Source: Anaerolineae bacterium (GTDB lineage: Bacteria; Chloroflexota; Anaerolineae; Aggregatilineales; UBA2796). From it: a DNA stretch of 64,000 bases. Location: assembly GCA_019637615.1 (NCBI GenBank), contig JAHBVJ010000021.1, forward strand, positions 62,001-126,000. The letters are read 5' to 3'. Below the pieces are notes generated by a model. It was not told the DNA's origin. It did no database searches and saw only the letters and a program-made list of their open reading frames with translations. The position numbers and the translations under genes are program-made. Shown one piece after another: positions 50,319 to 59,801 of the stretch (the first letter of the stretch is position 1; the number at the start of each line of letters is the position of its first letter).

Positions 50319-51218
50319 ATGAGCACCAGTTTGACGACCGATCAGAGTTCCTTAGCTGCCCAGTTACGAGCGCAGCGACAGACCCGACGGCGGATTGGCA
50401 CTACCGTGATTTACCTTGTGTTGATCCTGCTGGCGATCCTATTTTTGTTCCCCGTCTTCTGGTCGCTGATCACATCGTTCAAAATCCCTTCCGAAGCCGC
50501 CGCCACACCTGCCAGCGGATGGCCTAGCCGCTTTGTGCTGGACAATTACGTCAAGCTGAATCAACTCGGTCTCGGTGTGTGGACGTACGTTAGCAACAGC
50601 TTGATTGTGGCGATCATCACGGTGATTGGCTCGATCACACTCAGTACGCTCGGCGGCTATGGGTTTTCGCGCTTCAACTTCCGCTACAAGAACATCTTGT
50701 TCGTGATGATCCTGATGACGCTGATGATCCCGTTCCAGTCGATCTTGACGCCGCTGTTCCTGATTCTGGGGACGCTGCGGCTGCAAAATACGCTGATCGG
50801 GCTGGCGCTGGTGTACATCACGTTTCAACTGCCGTTCGGCATCTTCGTGATGCGCAACACGTTCGACACGGTGCCCAAGGAACTCGAAGAAGCCGCGCTG
50901 CTGGACGGCTGCAACTCGATCTCGATGTTGTACCGCGTCATGCTGGTGATCGTGCGTCCGGGCATCATCACGGTGGGAATTTACGCGTTCATCAACTCGT
51001 GGAACGAATTCCTCGCCGCCCTGATTTTCATGAATAAAGAGTCGATGTTCACTTTCCCCATCATGCTCACCAGCGTGCGGACTGGCTTGTATGGCACGGT
51101 GGATTGGGGCGCGCTGCAATCCGGCGTGGTCGTTTCGATCCTGCCGTGCGTCGTGATTTTCCTGCTGCTGCAACGTTATTACATGCAAGGTCTAACGGGC
51201 GGCGCTGTCAAAGGCTAA
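50319..51218 (+). CDS. Sugar ABC transporter permease (MalG/UgpE type)
   Basis: 299 residues. Helices begin at TTVIYLVLILLAILFLFPVF, then LITSFKIPSEAA. Loop GGYGFSRFNFRYKN and EAA motif ELEEAALLDGCNSISMLYRV identify the second sugar permease type. GAGAGCGTAGC precedes the ATG. No ATPase gene accompanies the pair. The GH127 gene starts 22 bases after its stop. Confidence 0.92.
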   Translation: MSTSLTTDQSSLAAQLRAQRQTRRRIGTTVIYLVLILLAILFLFPVFWSLITSFKIPSEAAATPASGWPSRFVLDNYVKLNQLGLGVWTYVSNSLIVAIITVIGSITLSTLGGYGFSRFNFRYKNILFVMILMTLMIPFQSILTPLFLILGTLRLQNTLIGLALVYITFQLPFGIFVMRNTFDTVPKELEEAALLDGCNSISMLYRVMLVIVRPGIITVGIYAFINSWNEFLAALIFMNKESMFTFPIMLTSVRTGLYGTVDWGALQSGVVVSILPCVVIFLLLQRYYMQGLTGGAVKG

Positions 51219-51240
51219 CCGTCTGCGAGGAGATTTTCTC

Positions 51241-53160
51241 ATGACAACCACCCCCTCTACGCCACCCGTCGCGGTGATCGTGGATACCACGCGCAGTACT
51301 CATGCGCAGCTGCGTCCGGTGCCCATCAATGCCGTCACGCTGGAAGACACGTTCTGGCGTCCGCGCCGTGAGCAGAACCGCAAGGTCGTGATCCCCGGTC
51401 AGTACAAATTGTGCGAGGATACCGGGCGCATCGATAATTTGCGCATCGCGGCGGGGCTGAAGCAAGGCGATTTCGAAGGCTTCTTCTTCAACGACTCCGA
51501 TGTCTACAAGCTGTTGGAGGCGGCGGCATGGCAGCTCGCGGGCGTTCACGATCCCGAACTGGAGCGCATGATCGACAGCGTAACGGAGATCATGGCGGCG
51601 GCACAGCAGTCCGACGGCTATCTGAACAGCTACTTCATGGGCGAACGTGCCAAAGACCGCTTCGCCAACTTCGATTTGCACGAAATGTACTGCGCGGGGC
51701 ACCTGTTCCAAGCCGCCGTCGCTTATTACCGCACGACGGGCAAAACTAACTTGCTCGATGTGGCGGTCAAGCTGGCGGATCACCTGTGTGATTATTTTGG
51801 CGACGAAGCCAAGGGCAAACACTTCGGCACGGATGGGCACCCCGAAGTCGAAATGGCGCTGGTCGAACTGTACCGCGTGACGGGCGATAAGAAATATCTC
51901 GATCAGGCGCAGTATTTCGTGGATGTGCGCGGCAGTGGACGGCTCGGCAACCCGTTTGGCTTCCAGAAGCCCGTTTATCACCAAGATCATCTGCCATTTC
52001 GCCAGTTGACGCGCTTGGAGGGGCACGCCGTCCGCGCGGTGTATCTGAACTGCGGCGCGGCGGACATCGAGACGGAAACGCACGAGCCAGCCCTGCACAC
52101 GGCGCTAGAAGAAATGTGGCAAAACATGACGCAGCGCCAGATGTACCTTCACGGCGGCCTCGGCCCGCGCTACGAAAATGAGGGCTTCGGGCGCGATTAC
52201 GAGCTGCCCAACGCCCACGCGCACGCCGAAACCTGCGCTTCGGTCGCCAACGTGATGTGGAACTGGCGAATGCTGCTCATGACAGCCGATGCACGTTTTA
52301 CTGACCTGCTCGAACTGACGCTGTACAACAGTGTACTATCGGGCATCGCGCTGGATGGCATGACCTATTTCTATCAGAACCCGTTGAGCAGTGACGGCGA
52401 TCATCACCGCCAGACGTGGTTCCGCGTGGCGTGCTGCCCATCCAATATCTCGCGCACCGTCGCTTCACTGCCGGGGTATGTGTACAGCGTGTCCGAGGGC
52501 GCGATCTGGACGCATCTGTACGTCGCCAATGCGGCCACCCTGACGCTGCCGGATGGGAAACGCGTGCGCGTGCAGCAGCAGACCGAGTATCCGTGGTCGG
52601 GCGACGTGCGCTTGCAGGTGCTGGACGCCTTCGACGGCGCGATTAATCTGCGCTTGCCGGGGTGGTGCGAACAGGGATGGACACTCAGCGTCAACGGGCA
52701 GGCGACCAAGCCGGAACTGACGGAGGGCGGTTATTTATCGCTCAAACGTGCATGGCAAGCAGGCGACGTGATCGCGCTGTCGCTGCCGATGCCTGTACAG
52801 CGGATCGAGTGCAATCCGATCGTGGCGGAGAACGCCGGACGTGTCGCCCTGATGCGTGGGCCGCTGCTGTACTGCGTCGAGTCCGTTGATCATGACGGCG
52901 CGGATGTGCGTAACCTGTCGCTGGCGGATTCGGCGGAAATCAAGGCTGCCTACCACTCCGATTTGCTCGGCGGCGTGACGGTGCTGCAAGCGCCCGCCGT
53001 CATCCACACGGCGAATCAGGCGTGGGAACATGGCCTGTATCGTTCCCGATCCAGCACGGTGGCTCTTGCGGAAAAGCCCATCACCATGACCGCGATCCCC
53101 TATTACGCGTGGGCGAACCGCGAACCGGGCACCATGCAAGTTTGGCTGGATACGCACTAA
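51241..53160 (+). CDS. Beta-L-arabinofuranosidase, glycoside hydrolase family 127
   Basis: 639 residues, usual size for GH127 (HypBA1-like). Aligning by eye with HypBA1 gives a constant offset of 8 in the catalytic region: E314 (YENEGFG) corresponds to acid/base E322, E330 and C332 (HAHAETCAS) to zinc ligands E338 and C340. C398 and C399 (VACCPSN) fall at C417 and C418, the cysteine nucleophile and fourth ligand. All are present, so an active zinc-dependent cysteine glycosidase is expected. No signal peptide: it releases L-arabinose from imported arabino-oligosaccharides in the cytoplasm. Last gene of the operon. Confidence 0.93.
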   Translation: MTTTPSTPPVAVIVDTTRSTHAQLRPVPINAVTLEDTFWRPRREQNRKVVIPGQYKLCEDTGRIDNLRIAAGLKQGDFEGFFFNDSDVYKLLEAAAWQLAGVHDPELERMIDSVTEIMAAAQQSDGYLNSYFMGERAKDRFANFDLHEMYCAGHLFQAAVAYYRTTGKTNLLDVAVKLADHLCDYFGDEAKGKHFGTDGHPEVEMALVELYRVTGDKKYLDQAQYFVDVRGSGRLGNPFGFQKPVYHQDHLPFRQLTRLEGHAVRAVYLNCGAADIETETHEPALHTALEEMWQNMTQRQMYLHGGLGPRYENEGFGRDYELPNAHAHAETCASVANVMWNWRMLLMTADARFTDLLELTLYNSVLSGIALDGMTYFYQNPLSSDGDHHRQTWFRVACCPSNISRTVASLPGYVYSVSEGAIWTHLYVANAATLTLPDGKRVRVQQQTEYPWSGDVRLQVLDAFDGAINLRLPGWCEQGWTLSVNGQATKPELTEGGYLSLKRAWQAGDVIALSLPMPVQRIECNPIVAENAGRVALMRGPLLYCVESVDHDGADVRNLSLADSAEIKAAYHSDLLGGVTVLQAPAVIHTANQAWEHGLYRSRSSTVALAEKPITMTAIPYYAWANREPGTMQVWLDTH

Positions 53161-53170
53161 GCAGCTAGGT

Positions 53171-53200
53171 GAGGGCGCTTCGATGTGAGGAAGCACCCTC
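53171..53200. terminator. Bidirectional hairpin between convergent genes
   Basis: GAGGGCGCTTC against GAAGCACCCTC (one mismatch), 8-base loop, between the GH127 stop (53160) and the heme-binding gene end (53219). Confidence 0.6.
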
Positions 53201-53218
53201 GCGAACGTGGCAACCTAC

Positions 53219-54679
53219 TTACTTGATCGAGTTTTGAAGCCCCTGAATAAGCTGCTGCTTTTCCGCGTCGGAGAGGCGCGCTTCAGGATGCATGATCAGG
53301 TAATCGGCGGGCGGCATTGACCCGTTCAGGATGTTCATGCGGGCGTTGTTGGGGAACATCGACTTGATGAAAGCGGGCACACTGCTGGTATCCGAGATGT
53401 TAAATTGTGCGCGTCCATCCGCGATATGCACCGCTTCTAACCACGAAGCGGGCGCAAGGTTGGAATACCAAGGCCATTTCGTCTCGTTGCTGTGGCAGTC
53501 GGCACAGGTGCGCTCCCAGAGCTGTTGTGTCTCCGGCGAATCCCACTGCACCTGCGTCACGACGGGCGGGTTACCCTTCTGGACGGGCACCAACTGCATC
53601 ACCACGAACACGATCAAGCCCACCCCGACGAACGAAGTCAACACGGGCACAGCCTCCTGCCGATAATTGACGACGGGCACAGCCTCGGCCTCGACCGTCG
53701 GGGCGCTGCTGCGTAGCGCGACGATCCCACCGCCAAGTGTAATCAGCATCAGACCCGCCAACGCTGCCGCCGCGACGCCCCACAGCGTAAACGAACCCCG
53801 AAAGGCCGTCATGTCGCCACCGGGGCCGCCTTCACCGGGTGGGCGACCGCCGCCGTTTTCGCCGCCGCGTTCCGGCCTGCCTGTTCCGCCATTGCCATTA
53901 TTCCCCGTATTCCCTGCACCGTTGTTCGCGCCGCCTTGCGCCGGTGCCGTCACGGGCGGTGTACCTTCGCCAGCGGGGGCGGCAGACGTACCAGCGCTGC
54001 CCCCACCCTGAGCAGGCGCAACGGCTGTCGCGTTAGGTGCGCCCTGTGTGGTAGGCTGCGCGGTGACGCCCGCGCCGGGGCGGTTGCCTCCCGGTGGCTC
54101 CTCACCCGGACGCCCAAAAGCGAGGCTCGGCTCATTGGTTGCGACCATGATCACGCTGACGAGCAGCAAGCCCGCCGCGACGACGCCTAGCAGCGCCGTG
54201 ATCCCGCCCGTGAGGCTGGATGCTCTCAAAGCCGAGGGCGGCAACGGCAGGCGCGCGCCCGCGATGCCCACCGCCAGCGTGGCGACCGCGACGCACACGA
54301 TCACCCCCGCTGAGGCCAGCGTGAAGGTGACAGTGCCGACTCTGAACAGCGTCCCTACTGTCCCGATGTTGAGCGCGAGGGCGAGCAAGCTAATCAACGT
54401 GACCACCAGCGTGAACAACGGGATCACGTTCAAGACATGCTGAAGGCGGTTGCCAGCACGGAAGGCGAACGACACCGCCATGATCCCCGCCGTCACGAAT
54501 AACCCGACACCAGCCGCCAGCGCGGCATACTGCCCGAACTGCCGCGCCGTCATCAACCCCGACAGATTGCGGTACAGAAAATCCGCCGGAGCGCTCACCA
54601 ATGCCGCCGTGAGAAAGGTCAACATAAACAGTCCACCCGCAACCACGGACACCACTAACCACAGTTGAGGTCGTTTCAT
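53219..54679 (-). CDS. Membrane protein with C-terminal heme-binding (cytochrome c-like) domain
   Basis: 486 residues from 54679 (AAAGGAT before the ATG). Four or five membrane helices (about 5-200; MKRPQLWLVVSVVAGGLFML onward) are followed by a long Gly/Pro/Asn/Ala-rich disordered linker (about 205-300, with GGTGRPERGGENGGG). Two more helices follow, then a haem-binding domain with CADCH (C392-H396), the SNETKWPWYSNLAPASW motif and SMPPADYLIMHP with a possible Met ligand. One c-type heme is expected on the outer face. The next genes on the same strand are a kinase-regulator pair, suggesting redox-linked signalling. Confidence 0.85.
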   Translation of the reverse strand: MKRPQLWLVVSVVAGGLFMLTFLTAALVSAPADFLYRNLSGLMTARQFGQYAALAAGVGLFVTAGIMAVSFAFRAGNRLQHVLNVIPLFTLVVTLISLLALALNIGTVGTLFRVGTVTFTLASAGVIVCVAVATLAVGIAGARLPLPPSALRASSLTGGITALLGVVAAGLLLVSVIMVATNEPSLAFGRPGEEPPGGNRPGAGVTAQPTTQGAPNATAVAPAQGGGSAGTSAAPAGEGTPPVTAPAQGGANNGAGNTGNNGNGGTGRPERGGENGGGRPPGEGGPGGDMTAFRGSFTLWGVAAAALAGLMLITLGGGIVALRSSAPTVEAEAVPVVNYRQEAVPVLTSFVGVGLIVFVVMQLVPVQKGNPPVVTQVQWDSPETQQLWERTCADCHSNETKWPWYSNLAPASWLEAVHIADGRAQFNISDTSSVPAFIKSMFPNNARMNILNGSMPPADYLIMHPEARLSDAEKQQLIQGLQNSIK

Positions 54680-54883
54680 ATCCTTTATCCCCTTGGAGAA
54701 AATGGGCGCTTGCCCAGAATTCGTGACCGTGTGGCAACGCAGTCGAGATATGCCGGTTCCCCATCCACAGGCAGCCTCATCTGCGCGTCCGCAGCCCCGT
54801 CGCGATGGTGGCAGTGTACACAAAACTTATTTGCGAATTGTTTGCGTCTGATTGGAAAAATCTGAATGGCGATTCGAGGCCGA

Positions 54884-56245
54884 TCAGGCAGACCGCATGG
54901 GGAGTTCGAGCGTGAGCGTGGTGCCGATTCCAACCCGACTGCGCACGCTGACTTTGCCGCCGTGCGCCTCGATGATCGATTTGACGATTGCCAACCCCAA
55001 GCCCGATTCGCCGTGATTCTGACTGCGGGCGTCGTTGGCGCGGTACAGTCGCTCGAAGATGTACGGCAGCTTATCGGCTGGAATGCCTTCGCCTGTGTCT
55101 TCCACCGAGATTTCGAAACCACAGGTATTCTGGCACGCGCTCAACAGGATCATGCCGCCCGCTGGCGTGTGGCGGATGGCGTTGCTCATCAGATTGCCGA
55201 GTACTTGCCCGATGCGTTCGCGGTCGGCACGCAGCGACGGCAGATCAGGCTCGACCTGAATGTCCAAACGCAAGTGCTCTTTATCGATCAGCGGTTGGAA
55301 AGAGGCGGCGACATGATGTAGCAGCGTCCCCACATCGACGGCTTGGTAGGTCAGATGCAGTTCACCCGCGTCTGCCAGCGACAACGTGCGCAGATCATCT
55401 ACGAGGCGCTTCAGGCGGGTCACTTCGCGGCTCATGGCTTCGAAGCGCTGGTTGGTCGGCTTGAGCGTGCCGTCTTGCAAGCCTTCCAAATGCCCGCTGA
55501 TGATGGTCAACGGCGTGCGCAGATCGTGGGCAACGTCCGCCGTCATCTGGCGGCGCAGGAAGTTCGCCCGCGCCAGATCAGTGCTCATCTGGTTGAAGGC
55601 GTGCGTCAAGTTGCCGAGTTCATCCTGACTGCGCACGGGCACGGCCTGCCCGAACTGCCCCTGCTGCATGGCGTGGATGGCGTGCGTCAGGTCTTGCAGC
55701 GGGCGCGTAAAATGCCGGACGAGGAAAATGCCGCCCACCAGCGCAATCACCACCGCGCCGACCGCCGCGACCAGCAAACTGCGATTGGTGCGTTCCAGAA
55801 AGCGCTGTTCAAATGGATCGAGCGTCGGCGCACCCTGCCCGAACAGCACCGTCCCGATCCGTTGATCATCCACCATCAGCGGTTCGCCGCGCGCCAACTG
55901 ATCGGTGCTCAATACATCGCCCACCTTGTACGGCGGCGTACAGATCAGCATCCGGTTATGGCTGTCGGCAAGGATAAAGCGCGGCTGCGGCTCGTCGTGG
56001 TCGGGCGGTGTTTGGCGTTTTGGCGGCTCAAATGCCTCTAGCACGCCGTCCCAACTGCCGTGCTGCACGTAATACGTGCGGGCGGCGTCGGCAAACTGCT
56101 CTTGCGCCTGCTCGATCTTGAGCTGGTCAAAGCCGAGGCTGGTCGTGCGGTTGGCGGAAAGCCATACGAGACTGACGCCGAACAAGCCCGTAAACAACAG
56201 AGTCAGGAGCCATTTCGCCGTCAGCGAATGCTGAAACCACTTCAT
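54884..56245 (-). CDS. Sensor histidine kinase (with HAMP domain)
   Basis: 453 residues. Two membrane helices (about 11-29 and 156-175) enclose an extracellular sensor of some 125 residues. A HAMP segment (about 177-230), DHp H-box TADVAHDLRTPL (H240) and HATPase core (N box NLMSNAIRHTP; G1 EDTGEGIP; G2 GESGLGLAIVKSIIEAHGG) complete it. The start ATG overlaps the regulator's stop as ATGA, so they are translated together. It ends 205 bases before the heme-binding membrane protein, a possible target or redox partner. Confidence 0.93.
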   Translation of the reverse strand: MKWFQHSLTAKWLLTLLFTGLFGVSLVWLSANRTTSLGFDQLKIEQAQEQFADAARTYYVQHGSWDGVLEAFEPPKRQTPPDHDEPQPRFILADSHNRMLICTPPYKVGDVLSTDQLARGEPLMVDDQRIGTVLFGQGAPTLDPFEQRFLERTNRSLLVAAVGAVVIALVGGIFLVRHFTRPLQDLTHAIHAMQQGQFGQAVPVRSQDELGNLTHAFNQMSTDLARANFLRRQMTADVAHDLRTPLTIISGHLEGLQDGTLKPTNQRFEAMSREVTRLKRLVDDLRTLSLADAGELHLTYQAVDVGTLLHHVAASFQPLIDKEHLRLDIQVEPDLPSLRADRERIGQVLGNLMSNAIRHTPAGGMILLSACQNTCGFEISVEDTGEGIPADKLPYIFERLYRANDARSQNHGESGLGLAIVKSIIEAHGGKVSVRSRVGIGTTLTLELPMRSA

Positions 56246-56946
56246 TTGCGCGGCACCAGTTCCCACTCGCGGGCAAAGCGATAGCCTGATCCGAAACTGG
56301 TCAGGATATATTCAGGGTGCGCCGGATCGCGTTCGATCTTCAGACGCAAATTGCGGATGTGGAAATCGATATAGCGTTCGACCCCTTCCATCGAATCGCC
56401 CTTCACGCGCTCCAACAGCTCTTGCCGCGAAAAGACACGTTCGGGGTTCGTCATCAAGGTCGCCAGCAGGTCGAACTCCGAGCGCGTCAGGCTGATCGTC
56501 CGATCACGCACCGCCACGATGCGCGCGCCACGGTCGAGCATGACGGCACCGATGCGCAGCACATCCGATTCCGTAGCTTCTTTGCTCACCCGCCGCAGCA
56601 CCGCGCGAATACGGGCGATCAGCTCCGCCATGCCAAACGGCTTGGTCACGTAATCATCCGCGCCGAGTTCCAGCCCCATCACCTTGTCGGTTTCGTCCAG
56701 CCGCGCCGTCAGCAGGATGATCGGCACATCGCGTTCGCGGCGGTACAGCCGCACGAATTCGTAGCCGCTCAACTCCGGCATCATGATGTCCAGCAAGATC
56801 AGGTCGGGTTTCTCGCGGCGCGCCACGAATAACGCCTCACGACCGTTGCCAGCCGTGAGGGTGTGAAAGCCGCTTTCAACGAGGTATTCAGCCACGAGAT
56901 CAACGATGCCGCGATCATCGTCCACAATGAGAATCGTCTTGCCCAT
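56242..56946 (-). CDS. OmpR/PhoB-family response regulator
   Basis: 234 residues: receiver with D9-D10 (LIVDDDRG), phosphoacceptor D53 (ILLDIMMP), T80 and K102 (VTKPFGM), then a winged-helix domain (about 125-225: ISLTRSEFDLLATLM; YILTSFGSGYRFA). First gene of a minus-strand unit regulator-kinase, and possibly the heme-binding protein beyond. Shows all residues needed for phosphorylation. The gap 56947-57158 upstream holds no gene. Confidence 0.93.
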   Translation of the reverse strand: MGKTILIVDDDRGIVDLVAEYLVESGFHTLTAGNGREALFVARREKPDLILLDIMMPELSGYEFVRLYRRERDVPIILLTARLDETDKVMGLELGADDYVTKPFGMAELIARIRAVLRRVSKEATESDVLRIGAVMLDRGARIVAVRDRTISLTRSEFDLLATLMTNPERVFSRQELLERVKGDSMEGVERYIDFHIRNLRLKIERDPAHPEYILTSFGSGYRFAREWELVPRK

Positions 56947-57158
56947 TACTACTCAAAACCACCATTACCGTTCAACGAACATAGGTTAAGTTAAGCTAGT
57001 AATGGGCATTCCGTCAATTAACAGTTGGTAACAAAATGCCTAACCCACCACCGCATCGGCATTTGGAAGAGTTGTCAAGGAATGAGATACAAATCTGATT
57101 TCAAAACCACCTTGATTCATCTGTAATACAATAGTCAATATGGCGCATACGTTTTGCC

Positions 57159-58139
57159 TTATTGTTTGTCAAGAACTCCAGATGGACTATAGGATACTTT
57201 TATGCCTCGTGGTTCTAGAAATCTAGCGATTGTATACAAATATGCTTCATTCGGTTGTATGTCGACAAGTTTCAGTAATTCCATGCCAACTTGAGAAAAA
57301 CCGAGGACTGGTATCCCACTAGGAGTCTGACATTCTGATAGATCCAAAACAACTGTGTTTTTTCCATAGTTTAACGAAATGAGCTGCGGTGTACTCGTTT
57401 GGGTAATCTCATCATGTTCAACGAACGTAATTTCACTACCTTTATCCGGCAATATTAACCCGATACTTTTCAAATTCAGGATATCCAAATAGGACATATT
57501 CAATTTTCTAGTTATTTTACTAAATTCCGTACTCACGTTCGCCGAATAGAAGTCAATAATGAAAGGAAAAATGTTATTTTCGTCACTGCCATCAACAAGT
57601 GCCAGTTGTGCAGCACGGCTGAATACCTCTGCCTCTTGTCTTGTCAAACTCTTCACAGAATCTAAAGTTCTCAACGAAAATGAGATTGGTTGGGCTACTT
57701 CCCCAGCCAGAATTTTAGCCCACAATAATTGCATCTCTTTGTCTGATACATCTTGCGAATAATTAAAAAAGCGCGTTACCCAATCTGGATCAACTTTTTC
57801 CTCCGAGATATCTGGCACTAGTTCAAGTTGATGAGCCGCTTCAGCGATGATCGTCTCACGGTTTCTTTGTTGTCTAAGTTGATTATCGATCCAAGATGTA
57901 ATAGCCCTCTCTACGTATTCGTCTTGTTGGATGTTGATAGAAGGTTGTCCACCCTGATAAGCAATATCGACGCCATATTTCTGCTTGACCGTATGTACTG
58001 CTTTCGAAAGTTCCTCAATCCTATATGTTTCAGCATCAGTCATTGACTTAGCGAGTTTATTCTTAAAGTATGGATCTGTGAAATCACGAACAAAACTTCC
58101 GAGAGTTTCAATTAGCTTGCCTATGCCAACAATATCCAC
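57159..58139 (-). CDS. DUF2806-like protein in an AT-rich segment
   Basis: 326 residues from a GTG at 58139 with GAGG upstream. The middle carries the DUF2806 pattern: VDPDWVTRFFNYSQDVSDKE, MQLLWAKILAGEVAQPISFS and LRTLDSVKSLTRQEAEVF. The N-terminus is helical (coiled at 35-55); the C-terminus is beta-rich. No membrane helix and no catalytic motif. Base use differs sharply from both neighbours: A+T-rich codons dominate from about 56,950 to 58,300. This suggests recent transfer. Function unknown; related proteins are found in variable genome regions. Confidence 0.75.
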   Translation of the reverse strand: MDIVGIGKLIETLGSFVRDFTDPYFKNKLAKSMTDAETYRIEELSKAVHTVKQKYGVDIAYQGGQPSINIQQDEYVERAITSWIDNQLRQQRNRETIIAEAAHQLELVPDISEEKVDPDWVTRFFNYSQDVSDKEMQLLWAKILAGEVAQPISFSLRTLDSVKSLTRQEAEVFSRAAQLALVDGSDENNIFPFIIDFYSANVSTEFSKITRKLNMSYLDILNLKSIGLILPDKGSEITFVEHDEITQTSTPQLISLNYGKNTVVLDLSECQTPSGIPVLGFSQVGMELLKLVDIQPNEAYLYTIARFLEPRGIKVSYSPSGVLDKQ

Positions 58140-58257
58140 TTCAACCTCAATTCACGACGAGCTTATATTACACATATATATTAACCTTGTTGTATCCAAT
58201 ACAATTCATCAAATATTAGGAGTTTCCTAGCTCTGAAAACTCTGATGGAAATACACA

Positions 58258-58280
58258 TCGGGAGCAAATGTTGCTCCCGA
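58258..58280. terminator. Hairpin between gabT and DUF2806 genes
   Basis: A 10-base perfect stem, TCGGGAGCAA with TTGCTCCCGA, and a 3-base loop, downstream of the minus-strand aminotransferase. A short TGTGTATTT follows in the minus direction. Confidence 0.7.
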
Positions 58281-58307
58281 CTTAAATGAACATTAAAGAG
58301 CGTTAAG

Positions 58308-59657
58308 TTAGCCCACTACCGCCCGCATCGAGGCTTCGAGCACCGCCAGTCCTTCCATCAACTGTTCTTCGGGGATGGTCAGCGGCATCAGGAAGCGCAG
58401 ACAGTTGCCGAACAAGCCCGCCTTGAGCAGGATCAGGCCGCGCTGCGCCGCCGCATCGATGATGGCGTTAGTCTGTGATTTGGCAGGGTGCTTGGTGGCG
58501 GCGTCATCGATCAATTCCAGCGCCAACATGCTGCCGAGTCCGCGCACATCCCCGATGATCGGCATGTCTGCTTGCCAGCGTGTGAACTCCGCCCGCATGA
58601 GGTCACCCAAATGACGTGCCCGCGCCGCCACATCTTCCTTCTGCATGTAATCCAGCGATTGCAAGGCGGCTGCGCAGGCTACCGGATTGCCGCCGTACGT
58701 GCCGCCGAAACCACCAACGTGGACAGCTTCCATTAGCTCCGCGCGCCCTGTGATCGCGCTGATCGGCAGTCCCGCGCCGAGCGATTTCGCCGTGACCAGA
58801 ATATCAGCCTCGACGTTGTAGTGCTCGATGGCGAACATCTTGCCCGTCCGCCCGAAGCCTGTCTGCACCTCATCGATGATCAACACCATGCCGTGCTGTT
58901 TGCAGCGCAGCGCGAGATGTTCCATGTAGCGCGCGGGCGTGGGGATGAAGCCACCTTCGCCCTGCACTGGCTCCACGATCACTGCCGCCACCGCCGACGG
59001 ATCAACCTGCGCGGTTAGGGCGTGGTCAAAGGCGGCGATCTGCATGTCGATGAACTGATCGTCGGTCAGGTAGTCGGGTTTGCGGTACAGGTACGGGAAC
59101 GGCAGTTTGTATACATCCGGCGCGAAGGGGCCGTAATTCTTCTTGTAGGTGTCATATTTGCTGGTGAGCGTCGCCGTCAGCAGTGACCGCCCATGATAGG
59201 CACCCTCGAAGCAGATCACAGCGGGGCGTCCGGTGGCCTCGCGCGCTGTGCGGACGGCGTTCTCGATGGCTTCCGCGCCCGTATTGCTGATGACCGTTTT
59301 CTTGGCGAAGTTTCCCGGCGTGATCGCGTTGAGCTTTTCGGCAAGCTCTACGAAATTCTCGGTCGTTGCCACCATCGCGCAGATGTGCAGCAGGTGCTCG
59401 GCTTGCCATTTGATCGCTTCGACCACGGGCGCGGGCGTGTGCCCCGCCGCCAGTACGCCGATCCCGCCCGCGAAGTCGAGGAAGGTGTTGCCGTCGATGT
59501 CGGTGACCAGCGCCCCATGCGCATGATCGACCACGACGGGCGTCGAGAGGCTCAACCCTTTGGGGATGGCGGCGCTGCGACGGTCTAGGATGGCCTTGCT
59601 CTTGGGGCCGGGGATGCTGGTTTTAATCTGAATGGCATGGGTGGTTACGTTGGTCAT
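58308..59657 (-). CDS. gabT: Class III aminotransferase, probable 4-aminobutyrate aminotransferase
   Basis: 449 residues, full length for class III PLP enzymes. PLP lysine K291 (VTAKSLGAGLPIS), D262 (LIIDEVQTGFGRTG) holding the pyridine nitrogen, the phosphate-binding NTGAEAIENAVRTARE loop and FEGAYHGRSLLTATLTSK. VEPVQGEGGFIPTP is typical for GABA and related omega-aminotransferases. It would transfer the amino group of 4-aminobutyrate to 2-oxoglutarate. No succinate-semialdehyde dehydrogenase gene is adjacent; ornithine-type substrates cannot be excluded. Confidence 0.88.
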   Translation of the reverse strand: MTNVTTHAIQIKTSIPGPKSKAILDRRSAAIPKGLSLSTPVVVDHAHGALVTDIDGNTFLDFAGGIGVLAAGHTPAPVVEAIKWQAEHLLHICAMVATTENFVELAEKLNAITPGNFAKKTVISNTGAEAIENAVRTAREATGRPAVICFEGAYHGRSLLTATLTSKYDTYKKNYGPFAPDVYKLPFPYLYRKPDYLTDDQFIDMQIAAFDHALTAQVDPSAVAAVIVEPVQGEGGFIPTPARYMEHLALRCKQHGMVLIIDEVQTGFGRTGKMFAIEHYNVEADILVTAKSLGAGLPISAITGRAELMEAVHVGGFGGTYGGNPVACAAALQSLDYMQKEDVAARARHLGDLMRAEFTRWQADMPIIGDVRGLGSMLALELIDDAATKHPAKSQTNAIIDAAAQRGLILLKAGLFGNCLRFLMPLTIPEEQLMEGLAVLEASMRAVVG

Positions 59658-59801
59658 GGTCGCCCCTGTTTCTGATGGATGACATGCATCACTATTTTGG
59701 CACTAGTGTGTCCTATCTTGGCGGGCTTTGGCAAACAGCTTCGCAATTGGCGGTAGAATGAGGGTAGGTAAGGTAATTATTACGCTAAAGGAACGTTTTT
59801 T

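Noticed and set aside
54685..54850. Minus-strand frame with a CVHCH heme-like motif between the kinase and the heme-binding protein
   Set aside because: No start codon or ribosome site in a sensible place, no signal peptide, and the motif can arise by chance.
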